Origin: Limimaricola soesokkakensis
GTDB taxonomy: Bacteria > Pseudomonadota > Alphaproteobacteria > Rhodobacterales > Rhodobacteraceae
Assembly (NCBI RefSeq): GCF_900172345.1
Contig: NZ_FWFY01000004.1
Location: forward strand, 310,001 to 374,000
DNA length: 64,000 bases
Direction of reading: 5' to 3'
Shown here: positions 34,668-43,676 of the stretch, one piece after another
Position numbering within the stretch: position 1 is the stretch's first letter
How the letters are laid out: every line of letters starts with the position of its first letter
Program-made: the position numbers and the translations under genes
The notes under the pieces: generated by a model
Told to the model about the DNA's origin: nothing
What the model saw: the letters and a program-made list of their open reading frames with translations, nothing else
Database searches by the model: none

Positions 34668-35933
34668 TTGGACCATTTCCTCTATCGTGACGGCCGGCTG
34701 ATGGCCGAGGACGTCGCCGTCTCGGAGATCGTGGCCGAGATCGGAACCCCGGTCTACGTCTACTCCTCCGCCACGCTGCTGCGGCATCTGAAGCTGTTCG
34801 AGGAGGCGCTGGACGGGCTGCCGCATCTGGTCTGCTTCGCGGTCAAGTCGCTGGGCAACGTCGCGGTGCTCAAACTTCTGGGCGAGGCCGGGGCCGGCAT
34901 GGATATTGTCTCCGGCGGCGAATACGCCCGTGCCCGCGCTGCCGGCGTGCCGGGCGAGCGCATCGTCTTCTCCGGTGTCGGCAAGACCCGTGACGAGATG
35001 CGCATGGCGCTCGAGGGCGGCATCCGCCAATTCAACGTCGAGAGCGAGCCCGAGCTTCAGGCGCTCTCCGAGGTGGTGTCGTCGCTGGGCAAGACCGCGC
35101 CCATCACTATCCGCGTCAATCCCGACGTCGACGCCAAGACCCACGCCAAGATCGCCACCGGCAAGTCCGAGAACAAGTTCGGCATCCCGATCGCCCGTGC
35201 CCGCGAGGTCTATGCCATGGCCGCCCGGCTGCCGGGCATCGAAGTGATCGGCATCGACGTGCATATCGGCTCCCAGCTCACCGAACTGGCCCCCTTCGAG
35301 GCGGCCTTCACCAAGGTGGCCGAGCTGACCGAGACGCTGCGCGCCGACGGGCACGACATCCGCCGCCTCGATCTCGGCGGCGGCTTGGGCATTCCCTATG
35401 AGCGGATCAACGAGGCGCCGCCCCTGCCCTTCGACTACGGCGCGCTGATCCGGCGCACGGTCGGCCATCTGGGCTGCGAGATCGAGATCGAGCCGGGGCG
35501 GCTGGTCGCCGGCAATGCCGGGTTGCTGATCAGCCGGGTGATCTACGCCAAGTCCGGGGAGGGCCGCGATTTCCTGATCCTCGACGCGGCGATGAACGAT
35601 CTGGTTCGCCCCTCGATGTATGACGCGCATCACGACATCGTCCCGGTGATCGAGCCCGAGGCCGGGGCCGAGACCAGGCCGTGGGACGTGGTCGGCCCCG
35701 TCTGCGAGACCGGCGACACCTTCGCGCGGGGCCGCGAACTGCCCCCCGTAGGCGAGGGCGACCTCGTCGCGTTCCGTTCCGCCGGGGCTTACGGCGCGGC
35801 GATGGCGAGCGAGTACAACGCCCGGCCGCTGGTGCCGGAGGTGTTGGTCAGGGGCGATCAATTCGCGGTTATCCGCCGTCGGCCTAGCTATGAGGAAATG
35901 ATCGCGCGCGATAGCATCCCCGAATGGCTATGA
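34668..35933 (+). CDS. lysA: diaminopimelate decarboxylase
   Basis: 421 residues. PLP enzyme making lysine from meso-DAP. PLP-binding Lys in LVCFAVKSLGNVAVLKLL (near residue 58), substrate loops HIGSQLTELAPFEAAF (near 201), GGGLGIPY (near 238), EPGRLVAGNAGLL (near 276) and CETGDTFARGRELP (near 347). TTG 34668 (MDHFLYRDG) is the start, with GGAG seven bases upstream; no ATG/GTG fits the conserved N-terminus. The stop overlaps an ATG (TGATG) of a 17-codon ORF that leads to the TIGR02302 gene. Confidence 0.96.
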   Translation: MDHFLYRDGRLMAEDVAVSEIVAEIGTPVYVYSSATLLRHLKLFEEALDGLPHLVCFAVKSLGNVAVLKLLGEAGAGMDIVSGGEYARARAAGVPGERIVFSGVGKTRDEMRMALEGGIRQFNVESEPELQALSEVVSSLGKTAPITIRVNPDVDAKTHAKIATGKSENKFGIPIARAREVYAMAARLPGIEVIGIDVHIGSQLTELAPFEAAFTKVAELTETLRADGHDIRRLDLGGGLGIPYERINEAPPLPFDYGALIRRTVGHLGCEIEIEPGRLVAGNAGLLISRVIYAKSGEGRDFLILDAAMNDLVRPSMYDAHHDIVPVIEPEAGAETRPWDVVGPVCETGDTFARGRELPPVGEGDLVAFRSAGAYGAAMASEYNARPLVPEVLVRGDQFAVIRRRPSYEEMIARDSIPEWL

Positions 35934-35986
35934 TGGAGACGACCCGACCGCGCCACAGACCGCTGCACGGAGCACCGGCACCCTGA
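35933..35986 (+). CDS. possible 17-residue coupling ORF between lysA and the TIGR02302 gene
   Basis: ATG 35933 shares its A with the lysA stop, and the frame (METTRPRHRPLHGAPAP) stops at TGA 35984-35986. That stop overlaps CTG 35983, the proposed start of the next gene. The peptide itself looks random and basic; its role would be to carry terminating ribosomes to the CTG. It could equally be a chance ORF. Confidence 0.25.
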   Translation: METTRPRHRPLHGAPAP

Positions 35987-38547
35987 CCGAGACACGCGAT
36001 CCCCTGTCGCATCTGAAACGCCCCGTCGCGCTGACCCGCGCCGGGATGGTCGCCGAACGCCTGTTACGCGCCTTCTGGCCGCTCTGGACGGTGCTGGCGC
36101 TGGCGCTGGCGCCGCTGATCGCCGGCTGGCAGGATCGGCTGCCGGTCGAGGCATTCTGGGGCTGGGGCGTACTGGCGATCCTCGGCGCGATCGCCGGGCT
36201 GGGTTGGGGGCTGTGGCGGTTTCGCTGGCCCTCCCGCGAGGCGGCGCTCGACCGGCTCGACCGCAGCCTGCCGGGCCGCCCGGTTTCGGCGCTCAGGGAC
36301 GCGCAGGCGACCGGGCGCGGCGATGCGGGCTCCGAGGCGCTCTGGACCGCGCATCTGGCGCGGATGCGGGCGCGCAGCGAAAACGCGCCCCCTGCCCGGC
36401 CGAACCTCAATCTCGCGGCGCGCGATCCCTTCGGCCTGCGCTACATCGCGCTGCTGTTCCTGCTGACGGCGCTGATGTTCGGCTCAGTCTGGCGGCTTGG
36501 CAGCGTTGCCGGCCTGACCCCGGGCGGTGGCGAGGCGCTGGCGCAGGGCCCGGTCTGGGAAGGCTGGGTCGAACCGCCGGCCCATACCGGCCAGCCGGTA
36601 CTCTATCTGCCCGACCAGCCGCCCGGGCCGCTGACCGTCCCGACCGGCAGCACCGTCACCTTGCGGCTATACGGCAAGATCGGCGCGCTGACTCTCTCCG
36701 AGACCGTATCCGGCCGCACCGGCGAGCTGCCCGCCGCCTCCGAGCCGAGCCAGTCCTTCGAAGTCACCCGCGACGGGACGATCGAGATCGACGGGCCGGG
36801 CGGCGCGGCCTGGCAGGTCGAGGCGATCCCCGACGCGCGGCCGCAGGTCTCGGTCGCAGGACCGGTCGAGACCGCTGGGCTGGGGCAGATGACCCTGCCC
36901 TTCCGGGCCAGCGACGACCACGGCGTGGTCTCGGGAAGCGCCACCATCGCGCTTGATGCCGAGGCGGTCGAGCGGCGCCACGGTCTGGATATCGAACCCG
37001 ATCCGCGACCGGCGCTGACCGTCGATCTGCCAATGCCCTTCACCGGTGACCGGGCCGAGATCGAGGAGATCCTCGCGGGTGACTTCTCCGAGCATCCCTT
37101 CGCCAACATGCCAGTGCGGATCACGCTGCAGGTGACCGACGCCGCCGGGCAGACCGGCGCCTCCGAACCCTACCCCACCACCCTGCCGGGCCGCCGCTTC
37201 TTCCAGCCGGTGGCGCGCGCCGTGGCCGAGCAGCGGCGCGACCTGCTGTGGTCGCGCGACAATGCCGGCCGCGTGGTCGATCTGCTGCGCGCCGTGTCGC
37301 ACCGCCCCGGCGAGGTGTTTCCGAACCAAACCACATATCTGCGGCTGCGCGTGGCGCTGCGTCGGCTCGACACGCTGCGCCGCGCGCCGGACGGGCTGTC
37401 CGAGGACGCGCAGGCCGAGATCGCGCAGGCGCTCTGGGAGCTCGCCGTGCAGCTCGAGGACGGCACTCTGGCCGATGCCCGCGAACGGTTGCGCCGGGCG
37501 CAGGAGCGGCTGGCACAGGCGATGCGCGACGGCGCCAGCCCCGACGAGATCGCCGAGCTGATGGACGAGCTGCGGGCCGCCACCGACGAGTATCTGCGCA
37601 TGCTCGCCGAGAACGCCCAGCCGGCCGAGGACGGCATCGACGAGCCGCAGACCGGACAGGGCGAGAGCATGCAGGTCACCCAGGACGAGCTGCAGGCGCT
37701 GATGGACCGGATTCAGGAGTTGATGGAAGAGGGCCGGATGGCCGAGGCCGCCGAGCTGATGGAGCAGCTCAACCGGATGATGGAAAACCTGCAGGTGGCG
37801 CAGGGCGAAGGTGGCAACGGCCCGCGCACCCCGGGTCAGCAATCGATGCAGGATCTGCAGGAGTCTCTGCGCGACCAGCAGGATCTGTCGGACGAGGCGT
37901 TCCGCGACCTGCAGGACCGCTTCAACGGTCGCGAGCCGGGACAGGGTCAGCCCGGTCAGGGCCAACCGGGTCAACCGGGCCAGGGCCAGCCGGGTCAGCC
38001 GGGCCAACCCGGCGACGGCCAGCAGCCGGGAGCCGGACAGCAGCCGGGCGAAGGCAGCCTTGCTGATCGGCAGCGCGCCCTGCGCGACGAGCTGGCGAGG
38101 CAGCGCGGCGCCCTGCCGCGGCTGGAAGGCGAGGCGGCCCGGCGAGCAGGCGAGGCGCTTGACCGCGCCGGTCGCGCCATGGACGAGGCCGAGGATGCGC
38201 TACGCCGCGACGATCTGGCGGGTGCCATCGACAGGCAGGCCGAAGCGACCGAGGCGCTGCGCGGCGCCGCGCGCGATCTCGGCGAGGCGCTCGCGCGTGG
38301 CGAGGAAGGCGAGCCCGGCACGCCCGGCGCCGGCGAAACCCGCGGCGCCGGGGCTGGCCAGCGCGATCCGCTGGGCCGCGACACCGCCGAGCGGGGTGGT
38401 GCGGGCAGCGACGATTCGATGCTCGACGGCACCGATCCGGCGCGCCGGGCCGAGGAGCTCCTTGGCGAGATCCGCCGCCGCGCCGCCGAACGCGAACGCC
38501 CGCAGGCCGAGCGCGACTATCTCGAGCGGCTGCTCGACCTGTTCTGA
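35983..38547 (+). CDS. TIGR02302 (DUF4175) family membrane protein
   Basis: About 854 residues if started at CTG 35983; ATG 36046 gives 833. The segment before the ATG, LTETRDPLSHLKRPVALTRAG, looks like the family's true N-terminus. GGAG lies 10 nt before the CTG, while ATG 36046 has no SD. N-terminal membrane helices are at about 33-50, 54-75 and 150-165. A large periplasmic beta-rich region is followed by a helical, Glu/Ala/Gln-rich domain with many QxLMDxIQELMEEGRMAEAAELMEQL-type units, a Gly-Gln-Pro repeat (about 645-685) and a charged C-terminus. Function unknown; restricted to Alphaproteobacteria as far as I know. Confidence 0.8.
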   Translation: MTETRDPLSHLKRPVALTRAGMVAERLLRAFWPLWTVLALALAPLIAGWQDRLPVEAFWGWGVLAILGAIAGLGWGLWRFRWPSREAALDRLDRSLPGRPVSALRDAQATGRGDAGSEALWTAHLARMRARSENAPPARPNLNLAARDPFGLRYIALLFLLTALMFGSVWRLGSVAGLTPGGGEALAQGPVWEGWVEPPAHTGQPVLYLPDQPPGPLTVPTGSTVTLRLYGKIGALTLSETVSGRTGELPAASEPSQSFEVTRDGTIEIDGPGGAAWQVEAIPDARPQVSVAGPVETAGLGQMTLPFRASDDHGVVSGSATIALDAEAVERRHGLDIEPDPRPALTVDLPMPFTGDRAEIEEILAGDFSEHPFANMPVRITLQVTDAAGQTGASEPYPTTLPGRRFFQPVARAVAEQRRDLLWSRDNAGRVVDLLRAVSHRPGEVFPNQTTYLRLRVALRRLDTLRRAPDGLSEDAQAEIAQALWELAVQLEDGTLADARERLRRAQERLAQAMRDGASPDEIAELMDELRAATDEYLRMLAENAQPAEDGIDEPQTGQGESMQVTQDELQALMDRIQELMEEGRMAEAAELMEQLNRMMENLQVAQGEGGNGPRTPGQQSMQDLQESLRDQQDLSDEAFRDLQDRFNGREPGQGQPGQGQPGQPGQGQPGQPGQPGDGQQPGAGQQPGEGSLADRQRALRDELARQRGALPRLEGEAARRAGEALDRAGRAMDEAEDALRRDDLAGAIDRQAEATEALRGAARDLGEALARGEEGEPGTPGAGETRGAGAGQRDPLGRDTAERGGAGSDDSMLDGTDPARRAEELLGEIRRRAAERERPQAERDYLERLLDLF
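37933..38052 (+). repeat. Gly-Gln-Pro coding repeat in the TIGR02302 gene
   Basis: Tandem GGNCAGCCGGGNCA-type units encode alternating GQPGQ/PGQ blocks (GQGQPGQGQPGQPGQGQ and on). It is low-complexity and probably a flexible linker. Copy number may vary between strains. Confidence 0.75.
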
Positions 38548-38559
38548 TCCTGGTGGGCC

Positions 38560-40515
38560 TCAGCCCAGCGCGTCGATCAGCCCGCGCAGCCAGTTGTCGA
38601 GCCCGACCCGCATCGCGTCGACCGCCCCGGCATAGGCGTCGAGCGCCGGCGCCAGCGGCGGCAGCGCCATGCCGATACGTTCGGCATGGGAGTAGACCAG
38701 CGCCAGCGCCGCTGCGAGGAGCAGCGCCACCCCGAAGCCCAACCTGAAGCCTCGGCCGCGCTGCACGTCCTCGGCCTCGACCGGCCGAGCCGGGCCGCCG
38801 CGCATGGAGGTGCTGCGCAGGCTGGAATTGATCTCCTCGATATCCGGCAGCAGGTCGCGACGCGTCACCGCCCCGGTCGAGGCCGCCGCCAGTGCCGCCC
38901 GTTGCCGGGCCGCCGCATGCGGATCCTCCCATTCGTCCTGAGTATCCGACTCCTCCGGTCGATGCCGGGCATCGTCGGGATCATCGCCGGTCAACGCCTC
39001 GGTTTCCGTCTCGAACGGGTCGCTCCGCGATGCCTCGGGCGACTCGGCGAAGGGATCGCCCTCCGACATCTCGTCCCGCGCATCGAGCGGCCTGTCGGAG
39101 TCGTTCTCCGTGACCTCCGCCAGAACCCGCGCGAAGGGGTCGTCCTCCTCCGCCGCGTCGAAAGCCTCGCGCTCGGTCACAGCCGGCCTCAGGGCGTCGT
39201 GCCCTTCGGACCGCGTGTCCTCGACCGCGTCGTCGTCATATGGAGCGCTCTCGAAAGGATCATCCTCCGGCTCCTCGTCTCGCGACGCGACGGCCCGCCC
39301 GTTACCGCTTCTTGCGGCCTCCGCCATGGCTCGGCCGAAAGGGTCGTCCTCTTCGGTCTCGTCCAAAGCGTCGGTCTCGGTCACGGTCGATCTCGGCGGG
39401 GCCTGCCAGTCCGGCTGCATGTCCTCGACCGGTTCCTCGTCGACATGGGCACTGTCGACGCGGTCGTCGTCCAGCGGCTCATTTGCCGCGAGATCGGCGA
39501 GCCGCTGCGTGCCCCGGTCCTCGGCCGGATGGTCGAAGGGGGGGTCGTCGGCATCCAGATCGTCCCCCTCCTCCTCCGGAAGGCCGGACTCGGTGAGATC
39601 CTCCGCCTCCGGCTCGTTATGGAGGAACGGATCCTGTTCGATCTCGGTGTCGTCGTCGTCCGGATCGTCCACAGCGGCGAAAGGCGTCACCTCATGCTCC
39701 GGATCGTGATCGGTCGAGGTGGGATCGTCCTCCAAACTGCCCTCGTCGAAGGCCGTATCGGACCCGTCATCCTCTAGGTCCTCGTCTTCGGAACTAGGCT
39801 CCTGGGACGCAGCGTCGCCCATCTCCATGTCCGGCCCGCCGAAGACGTCGTCATCCTCATCGAGCCGAGCGTCTTCCGGCACATCGGTCGTGTCGGGTTG
39901 GGCCGCCTCCACCGGCGGTCCATCCGGCGCCGAGACCTCAACGGGCTCTTCAAGTGCCGCATCATCGCCGGCGCCTACCCCTTGCGCTTCCGCCTCGCCG
40001 GACGGCCCGGCCGGTTCGGCGGCTTCGGCTTCAGGGGCGGGTGCGTTCGGCGTGGCCGACTGGGCCGCGGCAAAGCCCGCCCAGTCGAAATCGCCGTCAT
40101 CTTCCTCCTCGTCCCAGATCTCGCGGCTGTCGAGGCGGTGGCCGGCCCCCGCGCCCCTGTTCAGCCCGCCATCATCCGGGGTGAAGTCGATCTCGGTGTC
40201 GTCGTCGTCCTCTTCGAAGGGGCTGGCGCTGGGTTGCGACGGCTGCGCGGTCGCGGGTTGCGCTCCTGCCGTGCCGTCGCGCCGGCGCGCTGCGGCCTCG
40301 CGCTCGGCCTCGGCCCGCAGGATCTCGGCGATCTCCGGCGTGATCGTGCTGCGCGGCGCGGACGGCGACACCGTCCCCTGCGGCTCGGTCGCGGGTTCCG
40401 GCATGGCAAGCCAGGTCACGCCGCAGTTCGAGCACTGCACGTCGCGCCCCTCGGGCGGGACCGCATCGCGGGCCACCTCGTATTGCGCCCCGCAATTCGG
40501 GCAGGTCAGTCGCAT
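38560..40515 (-). CDS. zinc-ribbon (MJ0042-type) membrane protein with long acidic insert
   Basis: 651 residues. Residues 1-37 are an MJ0042-type zinc ribbon (MRLTCPNCGAQYEV ... VQCSNCGVTWLAM; two CxxC pairs). Residues about 100-540 are an extremely acidic Asp/Glu-rich region with degenerate units of the form EEDDPFxRxxAE. A membrane helix follows near 590-608 (GFGVALLLAAALALVYSHA) and a short C-terminus. ATG 40515 is preceded by GAGGGG; starts at 40524 or 40548 are less likely. Divergent from ftsE. Homologues known to me in Rhodobacteraceae are much shorter, so the acidic expansion is notable. Confidence 0.78.
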   Translation of the reverse strand: MRLTCPNCGAQYEVARDAVPPEGRDVQCSNCGVTWLAMPEPATEPQGTVSPSAPRSTITPEIAEILRAEAEREAAARRRDGTAGAQPATAQPSQPSASPFEEDDDDTEIDFTPDDGGLNRGAGAGHRLDSREIWDEEEDDGDFDWAGFAAAQSATPNAPAPEAEAAEPAGPSGEAEAQGVGAGDDAALEEPVEVSAPDGPPVEAAQPDTTDVPEDARLDEDDDVFGGPDMEMGDAASQEPSSEDEDLEDDGSDTAFDEGSLEDDPTSTDHDPEHEVTPFAAVDDPDDDDTEIEQDPFLHNEPEAEDLTESGLPEEEGDDLDADDPPFDHPAEDRGTQRLADLAANEPLDDDRVDSAHVDEEPVEDMQPDWQAPPRSTVTETDALDETEEDDPFGRAMAEAARSGNGRAVASRDEEPEDDPFESAPYDDDAVEDTRSEGHDALRPAVTEREAFDAAEEDDPFARVLAEVTENDSDRPLDARDEMSEGDPFAESPEASRSDPFETETEALTGDDPDDARHRPEESDTQDEWEDPHAAARQRAALAAASTGAVTRRDLLPDIEEINSSLRSTSMRGGPARPVEAEDVQRGRGFRLGFGVALLLAAALALVYSHAERIGMALPPLAPALDAYAGAVDAMRVGLDNWLRGLIDALG

Positions 40516-40681
40516 CCGTCTCATCCCCTCGCGCCCGGGCAGGGCCACTGCCGGTTCAACCTAGCGGCCAAGCGCCGCGCCGCCAAGAACACGCGATCCG
40601 GCCGCCGCCGCATGATGCAGCGCTGCAATTGCAACCCCGGCCCCGGTCGGGCAGAAGGGGGACGCAAACGGGGGACGGCAG

Positions 40682-41356
40682 GTGATCGAGCTTCGGGACG
40701 TGGCCTATAGTTACGGCGGCGGAGAGCTGTTCTCCGGCCTGTCGCTGGCGCTCGCGCCGGGGTCTTTCCACTTTCTCACCGGCCCCTCCGGCGCCGGCAA
40801 GACGACGCTTCTGAAGCTATGCTACGGCGATCTCGTGCCCACATCGGGCGAGGTTGCGCTCTGGGGCGAGCCCACGACCGGCATGGCCCGCGACGGGCTC
40901 GCGCTCAACCGCCGCCGCATCGGCGTGGTGCATCAGGACTGCCAGTTCCTCGACCATCTGCCGCTTGGCGACAACGTGGCGCTGCCGCTGACCGTCGCCG
41001 GACGCCACCACGAGGCTGCGGCCTACCTGCCCGACCTGCTGGCCTGGGTCGGGCTGACGCGCCACGTGGACCGCCGCCCGCCCGAGCTGTCTGGCGGCGA
41101 GCGGCAGCGCGCGGCACTGGCCCGTGCCGTCATCATGTCGCCCGAGGTGATCATCGCCGACGAACCCACCGGCAACATCGACTGGGAGATGTCGCAGCGG
41201 CTGCTGGCGCTGCTGGTGGAGTTGAACCGCATGGGCAAGGCGGTGCTGATCGCCACCCACGACCTGAACCTGATCCGCAGCGCCAAGGCGCAGGTCGCGG
41301 TGCGCACGCTTAGGCTCAAGGACAGGCAACTCCTCGCGGCGGGGGCCGATCTGTGA
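40682..41356 (+). CDS. ftsE: cell division ATP-binding protein FtsE
   Basis: 224 residues of ABC ATPase: Walker A GPSGAGKTT (near 37-45), Q-loop VVHQDCQFLDHLP, signature LSGGERQRAALARA (near 138), Walker B VIIADEPTGNID (near 158), and His-loop in ATHD. FtsE with FtsX activates septal peptidoglycan hydrolases at the divisome. GTG start 40682; stop overlaps ftsX (GTGA). Residues after Walker B are intact, so it should be an active ATPase. Confidence 0.94.
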   Translation: MIELRDVAYSYGGGELFSGLSLALAPGSFHFLTGPSGAGKTTLLKLCYGDLVPTSGEVALWGEPTTGMARDGLALNRRRIGVVHQDCQFLDHLPLGDNVALPLTVAGRHHEAAAYLPDLLAWVGLTRHVDRRPPELSGGERQRAALARAVIMSPEVIIADEPTGNIDWEMSQRLLALLVELNRMGKAVLIATHDLNLIRSAKAQVAVRTLRLKDRQLLAAGADL

Positions 41357-42261
41357 AGCGCGCGATCTGGACCGCGCTGTCGCTGCTCGCCGGAGACGCC
41401 CAGGCCGATCGCAGCGTGCCGCCCACCGGCTTCACCGCGCGGCTGACGCTGTTCACCGCCGCCGCGATGGCGCTGCTCGCCGTCTTCGCTCTGTCGCTGT
41501 CGCTTGCGGCGGGGCGGCTCGCGGTGCGTTGGTCGGACGAGCTGGCGCAGACCTCGACGCTGCGCATCTCGGCCCCGGCCGAGCAGATGGCGGCGCAGAC
41601 CGCCGCCGCATTGGAGGTGCTTCGCACCACGCCGGGCATCGCTTCGGCCCGCGCCCTGACCGAGGAAGAGGAACAGGCCTTGCTGACCCCGTGGTTCGGA
41701 CCCGACCTGCCGCTCGATGCCCTGCCGATCCCCCGGCTGATCGAAATCGAGGCCGAGGGGCGCGGCTACGACGCTACCGGCCTGCGGGCGCGGCTGCAGG
41801 CCGAGGTGCCCGGCGCGGTGCTCGACGATCATACCCGCTGGCGCGAGCCGCTGGTCGCCGCCGCCGGCAAGCTGCGGGGCCTGGGCGCGCTGGCAATCGT
41901 GCTGATCGGCGCCTCGACCGCCGCGATGATCACGCTCGCAGCGCAATCGGCGCTCTCGGCCAACGCGCAGGTGATCCGGGTGCTGCGGCTGGTCGGCGCG
42001 CGCGATGCCTATATCGCCCGCGCCTTCGTGCGCCGCTTCACGCTGCGGGCGCTGTCGGGCGCGGCGGCGGGCACCTTCATCGGCGCGATCCTGGTGGCGC
42101 TGCTGCCCGGCGGGGTCCAGGACGGGGGCAGCGTGCTCACCGGCATCGGCTTTTCCGGAGCCGAATGGCTCTGGCTGCCGCTGATCCCGCCACTGGCCGC
42201 CGCCGTGGCCTTTGCCGCGACGCGCGGCGCGGCGCGGCGCATGCTGGAGCGGCAGTCATGA
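41353..42261 (+). CDS. ftsX: cell division protein FtsX (permease-like)
   Basis: 302 residues. Four membrane helices are expected: near 35-57 (LTLFTAAAMALLAVFALSLSLAAG), 180-200 (LRGLGALAIVLIGASTAAMITLA), 232-255 and 270-292. A periplasmic extracellular loop lies between helix 1 and 2 (about 60-170), as in FtsX. Gene order ftsE-ftsX and 4-nt overlaps support the pair. The following genes (acyltransferase and flavoprotein) overlap too, suggesting a four-gene operon ended by the hairpin at 43617. Confidence 0.9.
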   Translation: MKRAIWTALSLLAGDAQADRSVPPTGFTARLTLFTAAAMALLAVFALSLSLAAGRLAVRWSDELAQTSTLRISAPAEQMAAQTAAALEVLRTTPGIASARALTEEEEQALLTPWFGPDLPLDALPIPRLIEIEAEGRGYDATGLRARLQAEVPGAVLDDHTRWREPLVAAAGKLRGLGALAIVLIGASTAAMITLAAQSALSANAQVIRVLRLVGARDAYIARAFVRRFTLRALSGAAAGTFIGAILVALLPGGVQDGGSVLTGIGFSGAEWLWLPLIPPLAAAVAFAATRGAARRMLERQS

Positions 42262-43010
42262 ACGGCCTGGCCTATGCGTGGCGCTGGCTCAGGAGCCTGC
42301 TGTTCAGCGTGCTGATCTATGCCGCGATGCTGCCGATCGGGCTGGCCTACCTGCCATGGGCCATCGCCAGCCGCGACGGCGCGGTCGCCGCCGCCCATCG
42401 CTGGTGCCGCTTCGTGACCTGGCTGGCGCGGGTGCTCCTGGGGCTGCGCACGCAAGTACGCGGCACGCCCCCCACCGGCGAGGTGATGATCGCGGCCAAG
42501 CACCAGAGCTTCCTCGACATCATCCTGATCTACGGCGCGGTGCCACGCGGCCGCTTCATCATGAAGAAGGAACTGGTCTACGCGCCGATCCTCGGCCAGA
42601 TCGCACTGCGCATGGGCTGCGTACCGGTCGACAGGGGCCGCCGTGGCGCCGCGATCAAGAAGATGATGGAAGAGGTCCGCGCCGGACGGGACGACCCGGG
42701 CCAGCTGATCATATACCCGCAGGGCACCCGCGTCGCACCGGGCGTCGCCGCCCCCTACAAGATGGGCACCGCCGCTCTCTACCGCGAGCTGGACCAGCCC
42801 TGCGTGCCGGTGGCCTGCAATGTCGGCGTGTTCTGGCCCAAGCGCGGCGTGATGCGCCGCCCCGGCACCGCCATCGTCGAGTTCCTGCCCGAGATCCCGG
42901 CGGGCCTGCCCTCGGCCGAGTTCATGTCTCGGATCGAAGCCGAGATCGAAACCCGGTCCGATGCGTTGATGGCCGAGGCCGGGTTTCCCATCGCGGTGAA
43001 GGAGCGCTGA
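42258..43010 (+). CDS. plsC: 1-acyl-sn-glycerol-3-phosphate acyltransferase
   Basis: 250 residues. The catalytic HX4D motif is KHQSFLD (near 78-84); FIMKKELVYAPILGQIALRMGCVPVDRG (near 99-126) and IIYPQGTRVAPG (near 149-160) are acyltransferase motifs II and III. An N-terminal membrane segment (LLFSVLIYAAMLPIGLAYLP) anchors it. It makes phosphatidic acid from lysophosphatidic acid. ATGA overlap with ftsX and a TGATG overlap with the next gene. Confidence 0.93.
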   Translation: MNGLAYAWRWLRSLLFSVLIYAAMLPIGLAYLPWAIASRDGAVAAAHRWCRFVTWLARVLLGLRTQVRGTPPTGEVMIAAKHQSFLDIILIYGAVPRGRFIMKKELVYAPILGQIALRMGCVPVDRGRRGAAIKKMMEEVRAGRDDPGQLIIYPQGTRVAPGVAAPYKMGTAALYRELDQPCVPVACNVGVFWPKRGVMRRPGTAIVEFLPEIPAGLPSAEFMSRIEAEIETRSDALMAEAGFPIAVKER

Positions 43011-43615
43011 TGCGCATCGTCGGATCCATCGAGGCGCTCGAAGCCCTGTATGAACGCCGGCCGTCGGGCGCGGCGCTCGACAAGGTGACCGACCGGCTGA
43101 TGCCTGCGCAGGCACGCTGGATCGCCGCGTCGCGGTTCTGCGTGCTGAGCACCGTCGGCCCCGAGGGCACCGATGCCAGCCCGCGCGGCGATGATGGCCC
43201 GGTGGTGCGGATCGCCGATGAGCGGACGCTGCTGCTGCCCGACTGGCGCGGCAACAACCGCATGGATTCGTTGCGCAACATCGTCCGCGACGGGCGGGTG
43301 AGCCTGATGTTCCTCGTCCCCGGTGCCGCCAGCGTCATACGCGTCAACGGCCGCGCCGTGGTTAGCGACGACCCTGAGCTGACCGCGCGCTTCGACCATG
43401 AAGGCAAGCATCCGCGCTCGGTGATCGTGGTGACGGTCGCCGAGGTCTATCCGCAATGCGCCCGCGCGGTGATGCGATCGGAGCTGTGGAGCCGCGGCAA
43501 TGAGAGCGCAGACCTGCCCAGCATCGGCGAGATGGTGGCCGAGGCAAAGGCGGGCTTCGACGGCGACGCCTATGACGCCGAATGGCCGGAGCGGGCGAAG
43601 ACCAGCATGTGGTGA
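43010..43615 (+). CDS. pyridoxamine 5'-phosphate oxidase-like FMN protein (MSMEG_1061-type)
   Basis: 201 residues of the split-barrel flavin-binding fold: ASRFCVLSTVGPEGTDASPRGDDGPVVRI (near 40-68), LLLPDWRGNNRMDSLRNIVRDGRVSLMFLVPG (near 75-107) and INGRAVV-type strand. The MSMEG_1061-type family is placed from memory of similar Rhodobacteraceae proteins. It likely binds FMN or F420-like flavin; the substrate is unknown. The ATG shares its A with the plsC stop. It is the last gene of the ftsEX-plsC unit. Confidence 0.85.
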   Translation: MRIVGSIEALEALYERRPSGAALDKVTDRLMPAQARWIAASRFCVLSTVGPEGTDASPRGDDGPVVRIADERTLLLPDWRGNNRMDSLRNIVRDGRVSLMFLVPGAASVIRVNGRAVVSDDPELTARFDHEGKHPRSVIVVTVAEVYPQCARAVMRSELWSRGNESADLPSIGEMVAEAKAGFDGDAYDAEWPERAKTSMW

Positions 43616-43616
43616 C

Positions 43617-43636
43617 GCCCGGCTATCTCGCCGGGC
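43617..43636 (+). terminator. terminator hairpin after the ftsEX-plsC operon
   Basis: GCCCGGC (43617-43623), loop TATCTC, GCCGGGC (43630-43636): a perfect 7-bp stem directly behind the stop codon at 43615. Tail CTCCCCTAAATTC. It faces convergent accA and may serve both. Confidence 0.5.
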
Positions 43637-43676
43637 CTCCCCTAAATTCAGGCAAGTTTGGTCAGGGGCGGCGCGC

